From Chlorella sorokiniana (lineage: Eukaryota; Chlorophyta; Trebouxiophyceae; Chlorellales; Chlorellaceae): 64,000 nucleotides of DNA. Each line of letters opens with the position of its first letter. Position 1 is the stretch's first letter. The position numbers were made by a program, and so were the translations under genes. Positions 10,450 to 22,503 of the stretch are shown here, piece after piece. Below the pieces are notes generated by a model. It was not told the origin of the DNA. It saw only the letters and a list, made by a program, of their open reading frames with translations, and did not search any database. Location: the NCBI GenBank assembly GCA_025917655.1, contig CP084608.1, forward strand, positions 1,488,001-1,552,000. Direction: 5' to 3'.

Positions 10450-13400
10450 TCATCGGTCTGCTTTCTTGGCTGTGGCGCCTGCTCCAAGGTTGCCGGCAGC
10501 GGCAGCGCCGCCTGCACCAGCTGCTGCTTCGCCTGCCTGGCCCGCGCCTCCAACATCCTTGGATTCCGCCACAGCTCCATGCACACCCTGCGCCGCGCCG
10601 CCTGCTGCTTGCGCAGCAACCACGCCGCCACCTGCGGTGGTGGCTCCTGCCGCGCCTACTGCTTGTGCCGCGCCGCCCTGCGCGCCGCCTGCAGCCGCGG
10701 CGCTGCCGTCGCCGCCTCCGGCCGCCTTGTCGTCCTTGCCCTTGGCCTGGGCCTCCTCGCCGCCGCCTCCCTCCCTCTTCTCCTCGCCCTTGGCACCTGC
10801 CTCCTTGTCGCCGCCCTTGTCCTTGGCATTCCCCTGGGCGGAGCTGACGTGGCTGGCGGAGGACCATCCGCTCTGCCCCCACCACGGCAGCTTGCCCTTC
10901 TTGCCTGCACGCAGACGGGAGCGGCGTGTGGGAGACGCCTGGCTCCCCCAGGCGCGTGCGCCTGCCTCGCTGCCATCGCCTGCCATCGCCCCTGCGCGCC
11001 CCGCTTCCCTCCGATGACCACTGCAAGCACAAGGGGTCGGGGGCACCCACCGGCGTTGTAGGCATCCAGCACGCAGTCGCGGTAGATGCCCTCCAGCCGC
11101 TCCTCGCTGCGGCACAGCCCCGCGCACTGGTTCTCGCTGTACGCCAGGCACACATTGTCCTTGCCGGTCTGCGAGGCGGCAGGGTGCCCAGGGGGCGGCG
11201 AGGCGGGGAAGGAATCGAGGAGTCAGCACGCGCTGGCAGAAACGGCTGTGCTGCAGCCCGCAAGCGGCAGCCCTGGCCGCCCGCGGCAGCGGCAGGGGTG
11301 TGGCGTGCGGCTCCCCCCCCATACCCCCTCCCATCCCCCCCACACATCCCCACACATCCCCCATCCCCACCCCCCCCCCCCCGCCACCCACCTGCCCCGT
11401 GCACTTCCACTCGGTGTCGCAGCACAGGCGGCGCTGGTTGTCGTACACCACATCCAGCCCCACCAGCCACGCCCCCACCGACACATCCTCGTTGGCGTAG
11501 CGGTGCAGGATGGCCTCGTTCTGGGCCAGGTAGCGCGCCACCGGGCGCGACAAGCCGTATATCTGGCCTGCGGGGGGGCGGCGCACGCTGTTGGGCAGAC
11601 GCGCCGGGGGCCCGCTGAGCCACGTGCCCCAGCCACCGGCTGCCTGTGCAACGCAGGAGCTGCGTTGTGGCTGGCCCGCCGCCCGCATGGATCCAAGCGG
11701 CCTTCCTTTCCAGCAACCCCTCTGGTTGGTCCCAACCCCCAGCAGCAGGGCGCCGCATCAGCCCAGCGGCCTGCCCGCAGCCTGCGAGCCAGCCGCCCCT
11801 CTCACCGCTGGCGTGTCGCATGTAGTTGACCTTGGAGTCGCCGCCCGCGGGGTCCCCAAACCGCCAGTGCTCCGGCTCGTACCACTTCCAGCGCTTGTCG
11901 GTCAGCACCTCGCCGCTCTTCATGCAGCCCTGCCGCAGGACACGTGGCAAAGGAGGACACGTGTCTTTGCCCCAGCTCTCAGCCACGCTGGAGCGAGGGG
12001 CGAAGAAAACAATGCGCGGGCGGCTGATCTGCTCCCCATCACTCGTCCCTTCCCATCCCCGCTCTCCGCCCCCACCAGGTAAAGGTTGCCCTGCTGGCGC
12101 CGCTCTCGCAGGTACTCAGCCAGCGCCTCCACATTGACGGCTGTGTGTGCGGGATGGAGGCCGGAGGCAAACAGTGGGTGGGCGCATGGCGGGAGCACAG
12201 CCACAGCAGAGCGTAGGGAAGCACAGCGTGCAAGGGGCGGCGGTGCGCCAGTGTGCGAAGTGGTGGGCTGTGTTCAAGCCATGCGAGCGCGTGCAGACAC
12301 ACGAGCACCCTCACCCCCCGCGCCACTCACCCACGTCGTCGTCGATTTTGAAGTAGAAGTCGGCGCGTACAGCTGTGGACATCTGGGCGAAGAGGCGCGC
12401 CGTCTTGCGCGACAGCTCGCCGTACTCATCCACCACGTCCAGCCGCTCCATGTCGCCAAACTGGGTGTGGGAGGAGGGGGTTTGTGAAGGGGGTGGGGGG
12501 AGTGGGAGGTGGTAAGGGTGTGAGTGTGGTTTGGGGGGGGACCATGTGTCCCGCACATGCCGCGAAATGCATCCAGACGGCGCCGCCACCAAGGCAGGGC
12601 AACTGCCAGAGGCAAGCCGCCAGCAGCGGTTGCATGCACACCACCCGCACCCCCCGCCACCGCGCCAACACGCACTCACGGCCGCGGCTGCCCGCCTGCG
12701 ACCCACCTCCTTCATCTCCGCCTGCAGCTGCTTCTCGACGTCGTCGCCCCGCTGCTGCGACCGCCCCACGAAGAAGCGGATGCGCACCCCCAGCCGCCGC
12801 TCCAGCTCGTCCAGCTGGCCGCTGGGCACCCAGGTGCGGCGCAGGATGTCGCGCCGCCGCCTCGACGTCAGGCCCTGCACGGGCAACGACGCGCATTTTT
12901 GTGTGATGCAGTAGGGTTGCATTCTCATGCGGGGGGATGCCTGCCGCGCCGCTGGCCCAGGGGGTGCCAGTCCACAGCCTGGAACAGGCCTTCTGACAGG
13001 ACCCCAAGCCCCCAGCGGGCCCACCCACCGTGTTGACACCAATGAAGAGGACGAGGTCGGTTTCGTTGGCGGCGCGACGCCGGCGCCGCTCCTCCTCCTC
13101 CGCTGCGGGGAAGGGCTGGATGGGCTTGCCGCCGTCCACGGCGTTGCGCCACGGCAGCCGCGTGTGCAGCTCGTCCCACAGTGCCGCCACCTGAGGGCGT
13201 TTGGCACGAGCAGCAGGAGTGAGCAGGCAGGCCCACTTCCCCGCCGTATGCTGCTCCACTGGCAGCAAAGGGCGCCAGGAAGGGAGCCCAGGAAGCACCG
13301 GCAGCAGAGCGAGCAGCGGGGCACACCGACGCAGGCGAGCGGGCGGCAAGGTGCGCAGCAGGACGTGGGACGGGCGGCGGCGGCACCTGCGCGTTGCGCG

Positions 13401-14614
13401 TCTGAATGATGGCGTCCTTGCGCCGGATGCGCTCCTCCTGGTCGGGGGACACGGTGCTCTCGCGGAACAGCAGCGGCGACTGGTTGAGCTCTTGGCGGTA
13501 GGAGCCGTCGGGGAGGACACAAAGGCGCGCAGCTGCAAGGGGAAGTGGTTGGTGTGTGTGTTTGGGGGTGGGGGGGGACCAGGAATGGCACATGTTGAGG
13601 GAAGGCGGCCAGCAAGCGCAGGCGGGCGAGGAAGCAGCCGCGCGGCCCATAGCAACAGCGCTCGTGCAGCGCCGAGGTTGGCCCCCTGCAGCCCACTCGG
13701 GCGCTCACCACATGCAGGCCCTGAGCCAGCGGCGGCAGCGGCACGATGAAGGCGACGCCCGCGCCCTCCGCGCCGCCGCCGCCGTCCTCCAGGTCGTCCA
13801 GCGCGCAGAGCGAGCGCACGTGCTGCGAGTGGGTGGGCAGCGCCGCGGGGCGGCACCCACGCGCACGCCGTCCACGTACAGCGTGACGGCGAGGCGGGCG
13901 CCCGCCGAGCCCTTCAAGCACGCCCAGCCGTGCACCCGCCCCGCCTCCAAGAGGTCCACCTGCCCCAGCAGACGCTGCTCGGGGTCGGACGACAGCGGCA
14001 CCGCCTCTTCCTCCAGCAGCGGGCCGCGCAGGGGCGGCGGCTCCGCAGCCAGCGGGTCCCCGCGCGCACGCTGAAGTAGAGCAGCGGCTGCTGCGCCGCC
14101 AGCGCGGCCGCTCCGCCGCCGCCGCCGCCCCCGGGCTCCGCGCTGGAAGGCGACGACTGCGCCGCTGCCTGCTGGGCTGCCGCCTGCTGCGCTGCCGACC
14201 CTGCCAATGCCTGCAGCGCTGCCAGCTCCGCTCGCTGCAGGCAGGCAAATGCGTGGGTGAGAGTGGGAGAGTCGCGAGCCAAGAGCCAGCGTGCATCTAA
14301 CGCCTGGTTGGTGGGGCAGCCAGCCCACGGCACCCTGCCTCATGGGAGCTCACCAGGTGCACCACCTCTCTGCTGCCAACCCACAGCCTGCAGCATGGCA
14401 CGGGGAGGCAGCAGTGTTGCAGCAATTGGCGGCAGTGACACGGTGACGCTGACCGACGGCGGCGGCGGGCACCGTGGTGCTTTCGGGTGTCTGCGTGCGC
14501 CAAAGCGCTTCACCCGCACCTCGAGGCGATAAAGAGGGTGGCGGCACAGCCTATGAGCAGCGTGCCCAAGGAGCTGCGCCCGCCTCCTCCGCTGCCTCTG
14601 CTTGGGGACTTCAT
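10450..14614 (-). CDS. Family GT31 beta-1,3-galactosyltransferase (hydroxyproline O-galactosyltransferase-like), type II membrane protein
   Basis: Golgi-type glycosyltransferase resembling plant GT31 enzymes that add galactose to hydroxyproline or to beta-1,3-galactan. Start ATG 14612-14614; the first exon encodes a short Lys/Arg/Ser/Gly tail followed by a hydrophobic signal anchor ([16 protein letters not shown]). An Ala/Gln-rich stem and a beta-rich stretch ([26 protein letters not shown]) precede the catalytic part. GT31 blocks: [32 protein letters not shown] (the DxD metal site), [44 protein letters not shown], then a Cys-rich end ([15 protein letters not shown]). The last exon adds about 130 residues of charged then Ala/Gly-rich low complexity, an unusual tail. 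Frame slips of one base occur near 13848 and 14058, both in short runs. Acceptor substrate cannot be told. Confidence 0.88.
11313..11395. repeat. C-rich simple sequence in a GT31 intron
   Basis: Runs of C with short CCCATCC and CACACATCC repeats, ending in a run of more than ten C. On the transcribed strand this is a G-rich intron. No function is assigned. Confidence 0.8.
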
Positions 14615-14931
14615 GCTGCGGGGTTGGAGGCGTCAAGCTGCGCCATGCACTCCAGCAAACTACAGACTGCCAACAGGCCGGCTTGGGCGGCTGCTGCTTT
14701 GGACAATCTTAGTTTGATTGACAGGCACACACCAGGCAGCCCAGGGCGGCTTGGATGGGATGAACAAATGCGAAATTCGCTTACAATGATTGAGCGACCG
14801 AGCATCTGTAAGATCGGCGTTAACCGTGTGGCCAGGGTGGCGCTGCCAGCGAGGGACCGTCTCGGCAGCATCCAAGAGATGAAGGGCATCTGGCAAGCTC
14901 AGGAGTGGGGTTCAAACCTGAACACGCTCCA
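14615..14931. other. Tandem spacer: SEL1L 3' UTR and GT31 promoter
   Basis: Both flanking genes are on the minus strand, so this holds the 3' end of the SEL1L-like gene and the promoter of the GT31 gene. A minus-strand TGTAA at 14781-14785, about 150 bases past the SEL1L stop, is a plausible poly(A) signal. No TATA box was recognised upstream of the GT31 start. Confidence 0.5.
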
Positions 14932-17900
14932 TCATGCGTCTTCCTGACGTGCGCTTTCACGATGCTCCCCATTTGCTGTGGGCTGGCCGCTGCTGCTGCT
15001 GCCGCCGCCACTGTCGCTCGCCGCTCCTGGCTCGGGAGCACTGCTGCCGCCGTCTGATCCTGCCGCTGCCAAGCCGCTAGCTCCTGCCTGGGCAGCGGGG
15101 ACCGCAGGTGCGGTGGATGACTGCGAGGCAGGCTGCGGCGCCGGTGGCTCCCTCTGCTGCGGCTGCGCCCACTGCGGCACGGGCGGCGGCGGCGCGCCAG
15201 GCGGCGCTGCCGCCACAAACTGGCGCGCCAGTGCCTGGTTGCGCAGCGTGCGCCGCCGCCACAGCACCAGCGCCAGCATCAGCAGCAGGCCAGCAGCCAC
15301 CTGTGTTCAAGGCGCAGAGGTGGCGACAGGAGATGAGGTGACCACGCGCTCATCCCGCCCACCCCTTTGAAAGCCCGCGCGGCGCGCACAGCGCACATCC
15401 CAGGATTCTTGTCTCGGCCTTGCACCCGGCACCTTCCACCACGGCTTTTGACCCCTAAAATACGCCACACACAACATTGACTTCCCTAAACAACCCTTTC
15501 CTGCCCACCCACCCACCCACCTACCCACCACGGTCGGAGTTTTAGCCCCTCGACCCACCAAACACACACAACCCGCGCACTGAAACCGGAACATCACGCG
15601 CGCGCGCCCCCCCACCCCCACCCCCACCCCCACCCACCACCACTCCCCCTTACACACAAACACACACCACCAGCACCAGACGCACAAACGCAGGCGCGCC
15701 CCCCCCGCAGGCGCCCACCGTCAGGTCCACGTGGTCCCCCAGCTCCAGCGCGTCGTCCAGCGCGTCAAACAGGCGGTCGGGGGACAGCAGGCGCAGCGCG
15801 CGCGACCACGCCCGCCGTGGCGCACCGGGCTGGCGTGGTGCTGCTGCGGCTGGGCCGCGGAGGCCGCCCCCGTGGCGCGGCGCTCTGCGGGGGCGGCGGG
15901 CGGGGGCCGCACCGACGTGAGCCGGACCGCGAAGCAGCGGCGCATGGCAGGGACTCGCTGGCGCGGCAGCGCAGCCCGCAGGCCCCGCCCGCAGCCACCA
16001 CCCCCGTCGCTCACCGACAAACGCCAGCAGGGCGGTGCCGGCGGCGGCCCAGGAGGACGGCAGGCGCGGCTCCAGCCCCTCCCACCAGCCGTGCAGGCGA
16101 AGGAAGGCCAGCGCCACGTGCACCGCCAGCGCGGCGTCGGGCTGCGACACGAGAGCCCTGCATGCGAGGGTGTGTGTGTGTGTGTGGGGGGCAACAGCGC
16201 TCAGCTCGCGACCAGACACCCTGCGGGGCAGCAGCGGATTTCCAGCAAGCGGCTGCTGTGGTGCCTCCGACGCCCAGCCTCCTGCAAGCCTGCCCGCACG
16301 GCGGCCCGCGTGGGCCGCCGCGCGCCCCGTGCAGCGCGGCGCAGCCGGCTGCCGGCGGCCACCTGTCATAGAAGCGCTTGGCCAGGTGGGCATCCTTGGA
16401 CAGCCCCGCCCCAAAGTGGTGCATGAAGCCCAGGTTGAAGAGCGCCTGCGCGTTGTTGTGCTTCCCGGCCTCGTTGTACATCTGGGGGGGGGCAGGCTGT
16501 GTGTGTGGCGGCGGCGAGCGAGGCGGCAGCGCATGGGGCTGCAGCAGAGAGCCTCAGGGCCGCGAGCCAGCAGCAGCACAAGGCCTCTCTCAATGCCCGC
16601 AGCGCACACGCGTGCACAACCATGGCAGGCCCCCCCCCGCCCCCGGGCACCCACCTGCGCCGCCCGCTGCCAATCGCGCGGCACCCCTTTGCCGTACCAG
16701 TAGCCGTCGCCGATGCGCAGCAGCGCGTCGTGGTTGCCCTGCGCGGCGGCGCGCTTGTACAGCGCCAGCGCAGTGGAGCCCGCCTCGGGGCCTGCGGCGG
16801 GGTGGTACATGGGGGCTAAACGAACGGTACAAGGGGGCTGTGGTGGGGCCCGGCCACCCCGTGGCAAGCGCACGCCCTGAGCCGCACGCCCCCCCAAAGT
16901 AAAAACGATCCCCCTTCCCGCCCGCCCCCTCTGCCCCCTCCCTTGCCCACCCACCCACCCTCGTATCCATATCCCTCTGTGAGCATCCAGGCCGCGTTGG
17001 ACTGCCCCAGCTCCTGCCCCATCTCCGCCGCCTTGAGGTAGTTGAGCAGCGCCCACTCGTAGTCGCCCGAGCCAAAGTCCTCGTTGGCCTCCTGGGGGAG
17101 GAAGAGGGGGGAGGGGGGGGAAATGGTGTGCACGACAAAGGTTGGGGGGACGCGAGGGTTATACAAATGCTCAGTGCCCAGCCTGAGCCGCGAGGCGAGG
17201 CCTGCCCCTGCTGCTCTGAAGCTTGCAGCTTCCAGCGCATCGGCGCACAAGCACTCTGCGGGGCACCCACCTGCGGCGCGGGGAACCCCTTCTCCGCCAC
17301 ATTCTTCAGCAGGGCGGCTGCGGCCTGGCAGGGGGTGCTGGAGCGCGTGTGCCCCCTAGGTGCAGCTGCGCCAGGTTGTAGGAGGCCAGCAGGTGACCCA
17401 CACGCGCCGCCGTGTCCCACAGCTGCACCGCCTTGGCGGCGTTGGGCTTGGTGCCCCACCCGCGCAGGTGCATGAGGCCTGCGGCGGCGACGAGAGGGGC
17501 GAAGATGTAGGCCGCAGCTGGCAAGGCGCAGGTGCGAGGGAGGAGCAGCGGCTGGCCCCGTGCTCCTGCTCCCTGGCCCCGTGCCCCGCAGCTCCCACAT
17601 GCTGAGCTTCGACAACGCCAGCCTGGCTCACCGCAGGCCACTCTACCAACCCCAAACACTAACAGGTTTCGTCACACACACAACCCACATGACCCCCAAA
17701 AACTCACACACTCCCACAACGACCCCAAACACACACACACACGAGCAGGCGGCGCACCCAGGAAGAAATAGGCGTCGCCGCCGCCGGGCCAGGCGCCCAC
17801 CCCGCCGCCTGGCTGGCACCCTGGAAGTAGCGCAGCGCCTTGGCGTGGTCGCGCGGGGCGCCTGTGCCTGTGAGGGGTTGGGTGGGGGCGTGAGGAGAGG

Positions 17901-20316
17901 CGTGCTGAAGTGCGGATGATGAGGGGGCGAGAGCCCGGGCAGGGGGTCCTGGCCTGTTGCCGCCCTGTTTCGAGCAAAGTGCGAGGTGGCAATGGAGCTT
18001 TGCTACCTCCCCACCACCACCACCACACACATCCACCACCTACACACCCCACCACCACCACCACCGCACCGGCTGATACCCGCCCCACCCCCCCACCCAC
18101 CCACCCACACCAGCCACCTGTGAGGTGCATGTAGCCCAGCCCCAGGAAGCCCGAGGCGTGGCCGTGGTCGGCCGCCTTCAGGAACCAGGACAGGGCGGTG
18201 GCGTTGTCCTGGGGCACCCCCACCCCGCCCGCGTGCACGTGGCCCAGGTGCGCCATGGCGTCGGGGTCGCCCGCGGCGGCGGCGGCCTGCTGGCGGCGGG
18301 GGGGAGGGCAGCAGAATGCTGAGGGGTTGGGTGCAGAATTTGGCACCCGCCCTCATTCAACTGCTTGCTTCAGGAGGCTGGCCCAGCCTGGTGCAGACCG
18401 CCCGGCCAAGGCCAAAATGCACAGGCCTGCCCGCCTCCCACCTGGCGCAGGTAGCGCAGCGCCTGGTCGTGGTCGCGCTGCGCGCCGTGGCTCAGCATGT
18501 GGGCCACAGCGCGCGCAGCGTCCACGTTGCCAAAGTCGGCAAACCACTGGTAGTGCAGCACCTCCTGCTCGCTGGAGGGGCGCCAGCGGTGGGCGGTGCG
18601 GTGCGACAGCCGCAGCGACTGGATCTGTGGGGCGGGGTGCGGCGCGCGGGTGCTGGCCATGCTGAGGGCAGCGGCACAAACAGGAGGAGCGGTGTCCGTG
18701 GGCAGGGACGTGAGAAGGGACCGTGGGGGTTGAGGGCTGGTTGCTTGCGCCGCAAGGTGACAGACAGAGAGGCCTGGCCGATGCGGGCAATGGGACCCTG
18801 GCCGCCCCCTGCTTGCAAACCTGGGGCAGCCCCTCCGGCTGCTGCGCCATCTCCAGCACCTTCTCCGCAACGGGCTCGTAGTACATCACGGCTGCGGGGC
18901 GGTACAGGCAGCCAGCGGGGCAACAGCAAGCGCCGCCGTGGTGAGCGGGGTTGGGCCACAATCTGCGCAGGGGCAGCGCATGGCTGCCACACCCCGGGGC
19001 ATGCGTGCTGCCGCATCTTGTCCATGCAGCGCCCCTTAAAACAGGCATGGCTGCGGGCCGCCTGCCCATGTGCCCGGCAGGCGCCCACCCGTCTGGCAGC
19101 TGCGCGGCACGTCGATGCCTAGCAGGTGGCGGTAGCCCAGGGTCATCTGGGCCACAGGGTCCCCCGCCTGCGCCGCCAGCGTGTAGTGCGCCAGCGCAGC
19201 GGGCACGTCGGGGGCACCAGCCTGCGGCACGGCACGCGAGCAGGCAGGCAGCCGACCGACGTCAGGGGGCCTGCCAGTGCTTGTCGCGGAAGCTGGCTGC
19301 AACGCTTGGCCGCAGACTCACGCAGCCGCCGAGCCCTTCCACAATCGGCCCCCCACCCACGCAAGCCTGCACGATGCCCACACCAGCACAGGGCGGGGAC
19401 CTGCCTGAACAGCTGGTCGCGCGGGTTGGGCGCCACGGGTTCCACTCCCAGAGCGAGGTGGAACCCCACGTCGGCCTGCGCCTCGGGGCTGCCCAGCTCC
19501 GCCAGCAGCAGCAGCAGGCGGTGGGCGATGGCGGGGTTGACGGGCACGCCGTCGCCTGCGGCAGCGGCAGCGACGCTGAGCTTGGCGCGACCTGCAGGGA
19601 CCACCCGGCTCGGCAAGCCCGCCACGGGCTGGCCAGCCCGCGCATGGCAGCCCAAGCTGGCTCTCACCCTCTCGGTACACATAGATCAGCTCCTTCAGGG
19701 CTCCCTGGTGCGGCTGCGTGTCGTTGCGCAGCACCAGGCGCACCGAAGCGGCGGCCAGGTACTCGGGCTGGCCGCCGCCGCCGCCGCCGCCGACGCGGTC
19801 AATGCTGAGGTGCTGGATGCCCGCAGCGGCATACAGCAGCTTCACCGCCTGCTTCAGCTCCTTGTGCGATGCATCCTGCATGTCCCTGCAGCCCAGGGCC
19901 GGCGGAGGTGCCAGCCGCATTGAGCGTGCCGTGGCGGAATCCTGCTGCTTTGCAGTGGTGGCTGGAGAAGTTGCTGGAGCCTCACCTGATGGCCAGTGCC
20001 TGCTGATACTGCTCCTCAGCCAGGGATGCCTCTGTGACCTGCATGACTCCAGCGACTTCCCCTGCCTCAACACTTCCAGTTGTAGTCTGCTGCACTGACG
20101 GGGCACCAGTCGACTGTGGAGGCGGCAGCGCTGCCGCTGCTCCCACACAGCTGCCCGCCGTAGCCAGCGCGGCCAAGACCGCCACCACGACACGCTGCGG
20201 GTAATCAAGAAGACAGGCGGAGCGGTCGGGTCGGCAATGTGACAGGGCAGTCGGCCGGTTGCTAGACGCTCTTGTACAGCATGGAACCTAGCAGCGATCA
20301 CACTCACTAAATCCAT
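14932..20316 (-). CDS. SEL1L/HRD3-like ERAD adaptor with Sel1 repeats and C-terminal membrane anchor
   Basis: Partner of the HRD1 ubiquitin ligase in ER-associated degradation; the Sel1 repeats lie in the ER lumen and bind misfolded clients. The start is ATG 20314-20316; a nine-base coding exon (ATG GAT TTA) before GTGAGT splices in frame to an exon encoding RVVVAVLAALATAGSC, completing a signal peptide. More than ten Sel1-type helices follow, for example ALKELIYVYREG, AQMTLGYRHLLGIDVP, AMAHLGHVHAGGVGVPQ, GLMHLRGWGTKPNAAKAV, ALLRIGDGYWYGKGVP and ALFNLGFMHHFGAGL. A single transmembrane segment (AAGLLLMLALVLW) precedes a basic stop (RRRTLRNQ) and a Pro/Ser/Gly-rich cytosolic tail, ending at TGA 14932-14934. 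The order signal peptide, repeats, one membrane span is that of plant HRD3. There are many short introns with simple repeats. Family is secure; exact exon edges are not. Confidence 0.87.
15493..15660. repeat. CCCA/CCCCA simple repeats in a SEL1L intron
   Basis: Several stretches of tandem CCCA and CCCCCA plus a short CGCGCG run. On the transcribed minus strand this is a TGGG-rich intron, a composition that can form G-quadruplexes. No gene was seen. Confidence 0.75.
19771..19796. repeat. CCG triplet run encoding poly-Gly
   Basis: Tandem CCG triplets within an exon of the SEL1L-like gene, read on the minus strand as a run of eight glycines between Sel1-type segments. Confidence 0.8.
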
Positions 20317-21307
20317 CGCTTCAGATGCTGCCGATCATATGCCCTACTGGACGCCGGGAAAAAGCTGTGTCCCAAAGCCCCTGATCGCTGCTGAAGTACT
20401 TTGTTGCAACCTGCTTCAGGTTCAGGACACGAACACCCGGAAAGGCTGCTGGGAACCTGCTGTCTCGGCCTGGTGATGCATGCTGTGCTTGTACCGCACC
20501 GCGTGGCGCAGGCCGGACACCAGAGCGGAGCAGGCCAGTCTTTCAGAGATCATGCAACGCAACGGCTACACTTGAGACTGTGTGGCAGCAAAGAGCAAGC
20601 GACAAGCCCGAAAGTGAGGGAAGCACGCAGCTGCGTGGGTTGCGAGGAGCAAAATCTTGTGGCTTCCCGTGCTGCTGGAAGGACTCTCGTGCTGGCTAGA
20701 GCGAGGCAGGGACGATACGCAGCCTCAATCACGTATGTAAATTGGTTCACACACCCTGACAACGTGGTTACCCGCCACCAGCATGTCGCGGGCTAGAGTG
20801 CGGTTCACGACAGTCGGCTTGCGGCAGCGGGAGCAAAGGCCCGACTTGGGTAGCGTCAACCGCCCATCTTGCGACGATCTGATGGCAGTTGATGCGACAG
20901 AAAAGTGACATGCAAATGAACGGCTGCAGGCTTCTACACACTGCCGGTGGGTGGCCGGCACGGCCAAGCACTGAAGAGCCTTCAAAGCGTCGAAATGAGG
21001 TCCTTGAGAATATCCAGATGCTTCAGAAACAGCGATCGAGCGCAACTTGTGAATTTCAGGCATTTTTCAAGGTTTTCCCCGCTGGAAAGGCGAGAGAGCT
21101 GGCGCGCCCCGATGGCGCAGCCGATGGAAGCTGGTGTCTTTCCACTGCTTCCCCTATCGCTTAGAGTTAGTACTGGTCCCACCAAGTGTTCGGGTGCTGC
21201 GGGTGGACTAAGAGCGGGTCCTCGCCTGCTTGTACCCGCCTCCAGCTGGCATAGCCGCTCGCTGCCAGGAATCGCGGCAGCCTGTGGAGGCTAGATTGAC
21301 AGCCAGG
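20317..21307. other. Divergent spacer between SEL1L and ATP synthase delta genes
   Basis: About 990 bases of lower GC content than the neighbouring exons, between divergent start codons, so it should hold both promoters. Two ORFs were considered: 131 codons on plus (20401-20796) and 112 codons on minus (20725-21063, with a CSRC motif). Neither has a recognisable domain or fits the codon bias of nearby genes, so neither is called. No TATA box or tRNA was recognised. Confidence 0.5.
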
Positions 21308-22503
21308 ATGCTGAGGCAGGCGGCCCGCAGCCTGTGGCGCACCGGCGCCAGCCGCAGCATATGCAGCAGCAGTGCTGCCCTGCAGGAAGGAGTGCAGCAG
21401 AGCAAGGAGGTGAGGATGCCGCTGCAGCCCGGTGCAGCCTCGCGACGCCGCAGGATGACCCCCGCCGGCCAGGTTGGCCGCCTTGAGCGCGAAGGAAAGG
21501 CTCATTAAGTATGTCGCCCATTGGCCCTTGCAGGAGTTCCTCAACCGATTTGCGCCACATGCCGGCACCCTCAACCCTCCAGAGTTCCCCTCCAACTTCC
21601 TGCCTAAGGCCGCGGCCGCCACCGAGGGCGCCGCCATCCCGGACAAGCTGCAGTTCAACTTCTTCGTCCCCCACGAGACGCTGTGCCAGTCGGAGAAGGT
21701 GCGCTTGCAGGCTTCCAAGCGGAACTGAACGAGCCAATGGCTACAGTTGACAACCAAGCATCTTGGATTGATGTGCTGATCTGCCGGTCGATGCCTGTTC
21801 AGTTCTGCCCAGCTGTGCATGGCTGCAGGTTGATCTTGTGCTGATGCCTGCCACCACCGGCGACTTTGGTGTGATGCCCGGCCACGTGCCCACCGTGGCG
21901 CAGCTCAGGTGTGGCTGCAGCTGTTCAAGCGTCGCGCCAGCTTGACGTGCTGGCTCAAGCCCTCGGCACCTGCCCCAAAGCTTTATTCCTCTGCCTGTGC
22001 TCCTGCAAGCTCACCCGCGCCCTGCATGTGCAAACGCTCTGCAGGCCGGGGGTGGTGACGGTGCACAAGGAGCTGGACAAGTCGGTGGAGAAGTATTTTG
22101 TGAGCGGCGGCTTCGCCTTTGTGCACCCCCGACTCCACCGCCGACATCTGCGCCGTGGAGGCGGTCAAGGTGTCGGATCTGGACCCTGACGCAGTGCGGG
22201 CGGGGCTGCAGGTGCGGCCAGGGCGTCACAGAGGGTTTGGACAGCGGAGAGTCGAGCAGGGAGTGTGCTCACGGCCGCCAGATATCAAGAGTATCCACGC
22301 AGAGTATGGTTTGCGGGTTGAAAGCGCCGGGTACTGAAACTACGTCTGTTTTTGATCAGGTTGCCGTTGTGTGGGCCACCTCTTTGCAGGAGTACACGGC
22401 TCAGCTGGCGTCCCGTTCAAATGCTGGCAACGAGTATGAGGCCGCAGCTGCGCAAGTCGGTGTGGAGGTGTACTCGGCAATGCTGGCAGCAATCGGGGGC
22501 TGA
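21308..22503 (+). CDS. ATP16: Mitochondrial F1Fo ATP synthase subunit delta (bacterial epsilon homologue)
   Basis: Central-stalk subunit of mitochondrial ATP synthase. Exon 1 (21308-21409) encodes an Arg/Ser/Ala-rich mitochondrial presequence ([19 protein letters not shown]). Exon 2 starts at 21534 with [18 protein letters not shown] and [12 protein letters not shown]. Exon 3 (21829-21908) has [20 protein letters not shown], the beta-sandwich signature. Exon 4 from 22044 carries [20 protein letters not shown] and [15 protein letters not shown]. The last exon forms the C-terminal helices ([20 protein letters not shown]) and ends at TGA 22501-22503. Length of about 200 residues is normal. One extra C in the run 22126-22130 breaks the frame between FAFVHP and DSTADI, in a conserved block, so an assembly error is likely. 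Confidence 0.93.

Noticed and set aside
10433-11017. Pro/Ala-rich plus ORFs opposite the GT31 C-terminal exon
   Set aside because: Antisense of low-complexity coding sequence with no independent support.
20401-20796. Plus ORF of 131 codons between SEL1L and ATP16
   Set aside because: No recognisable motif and composition of intergenic DNA.
20725-21063. Minus ORF of 112 codons with a CSRC motif
   Set aside because: Lower GC than real exons here, no conserved family pattern and no splice-linked partner; probably chance in a promoter region.
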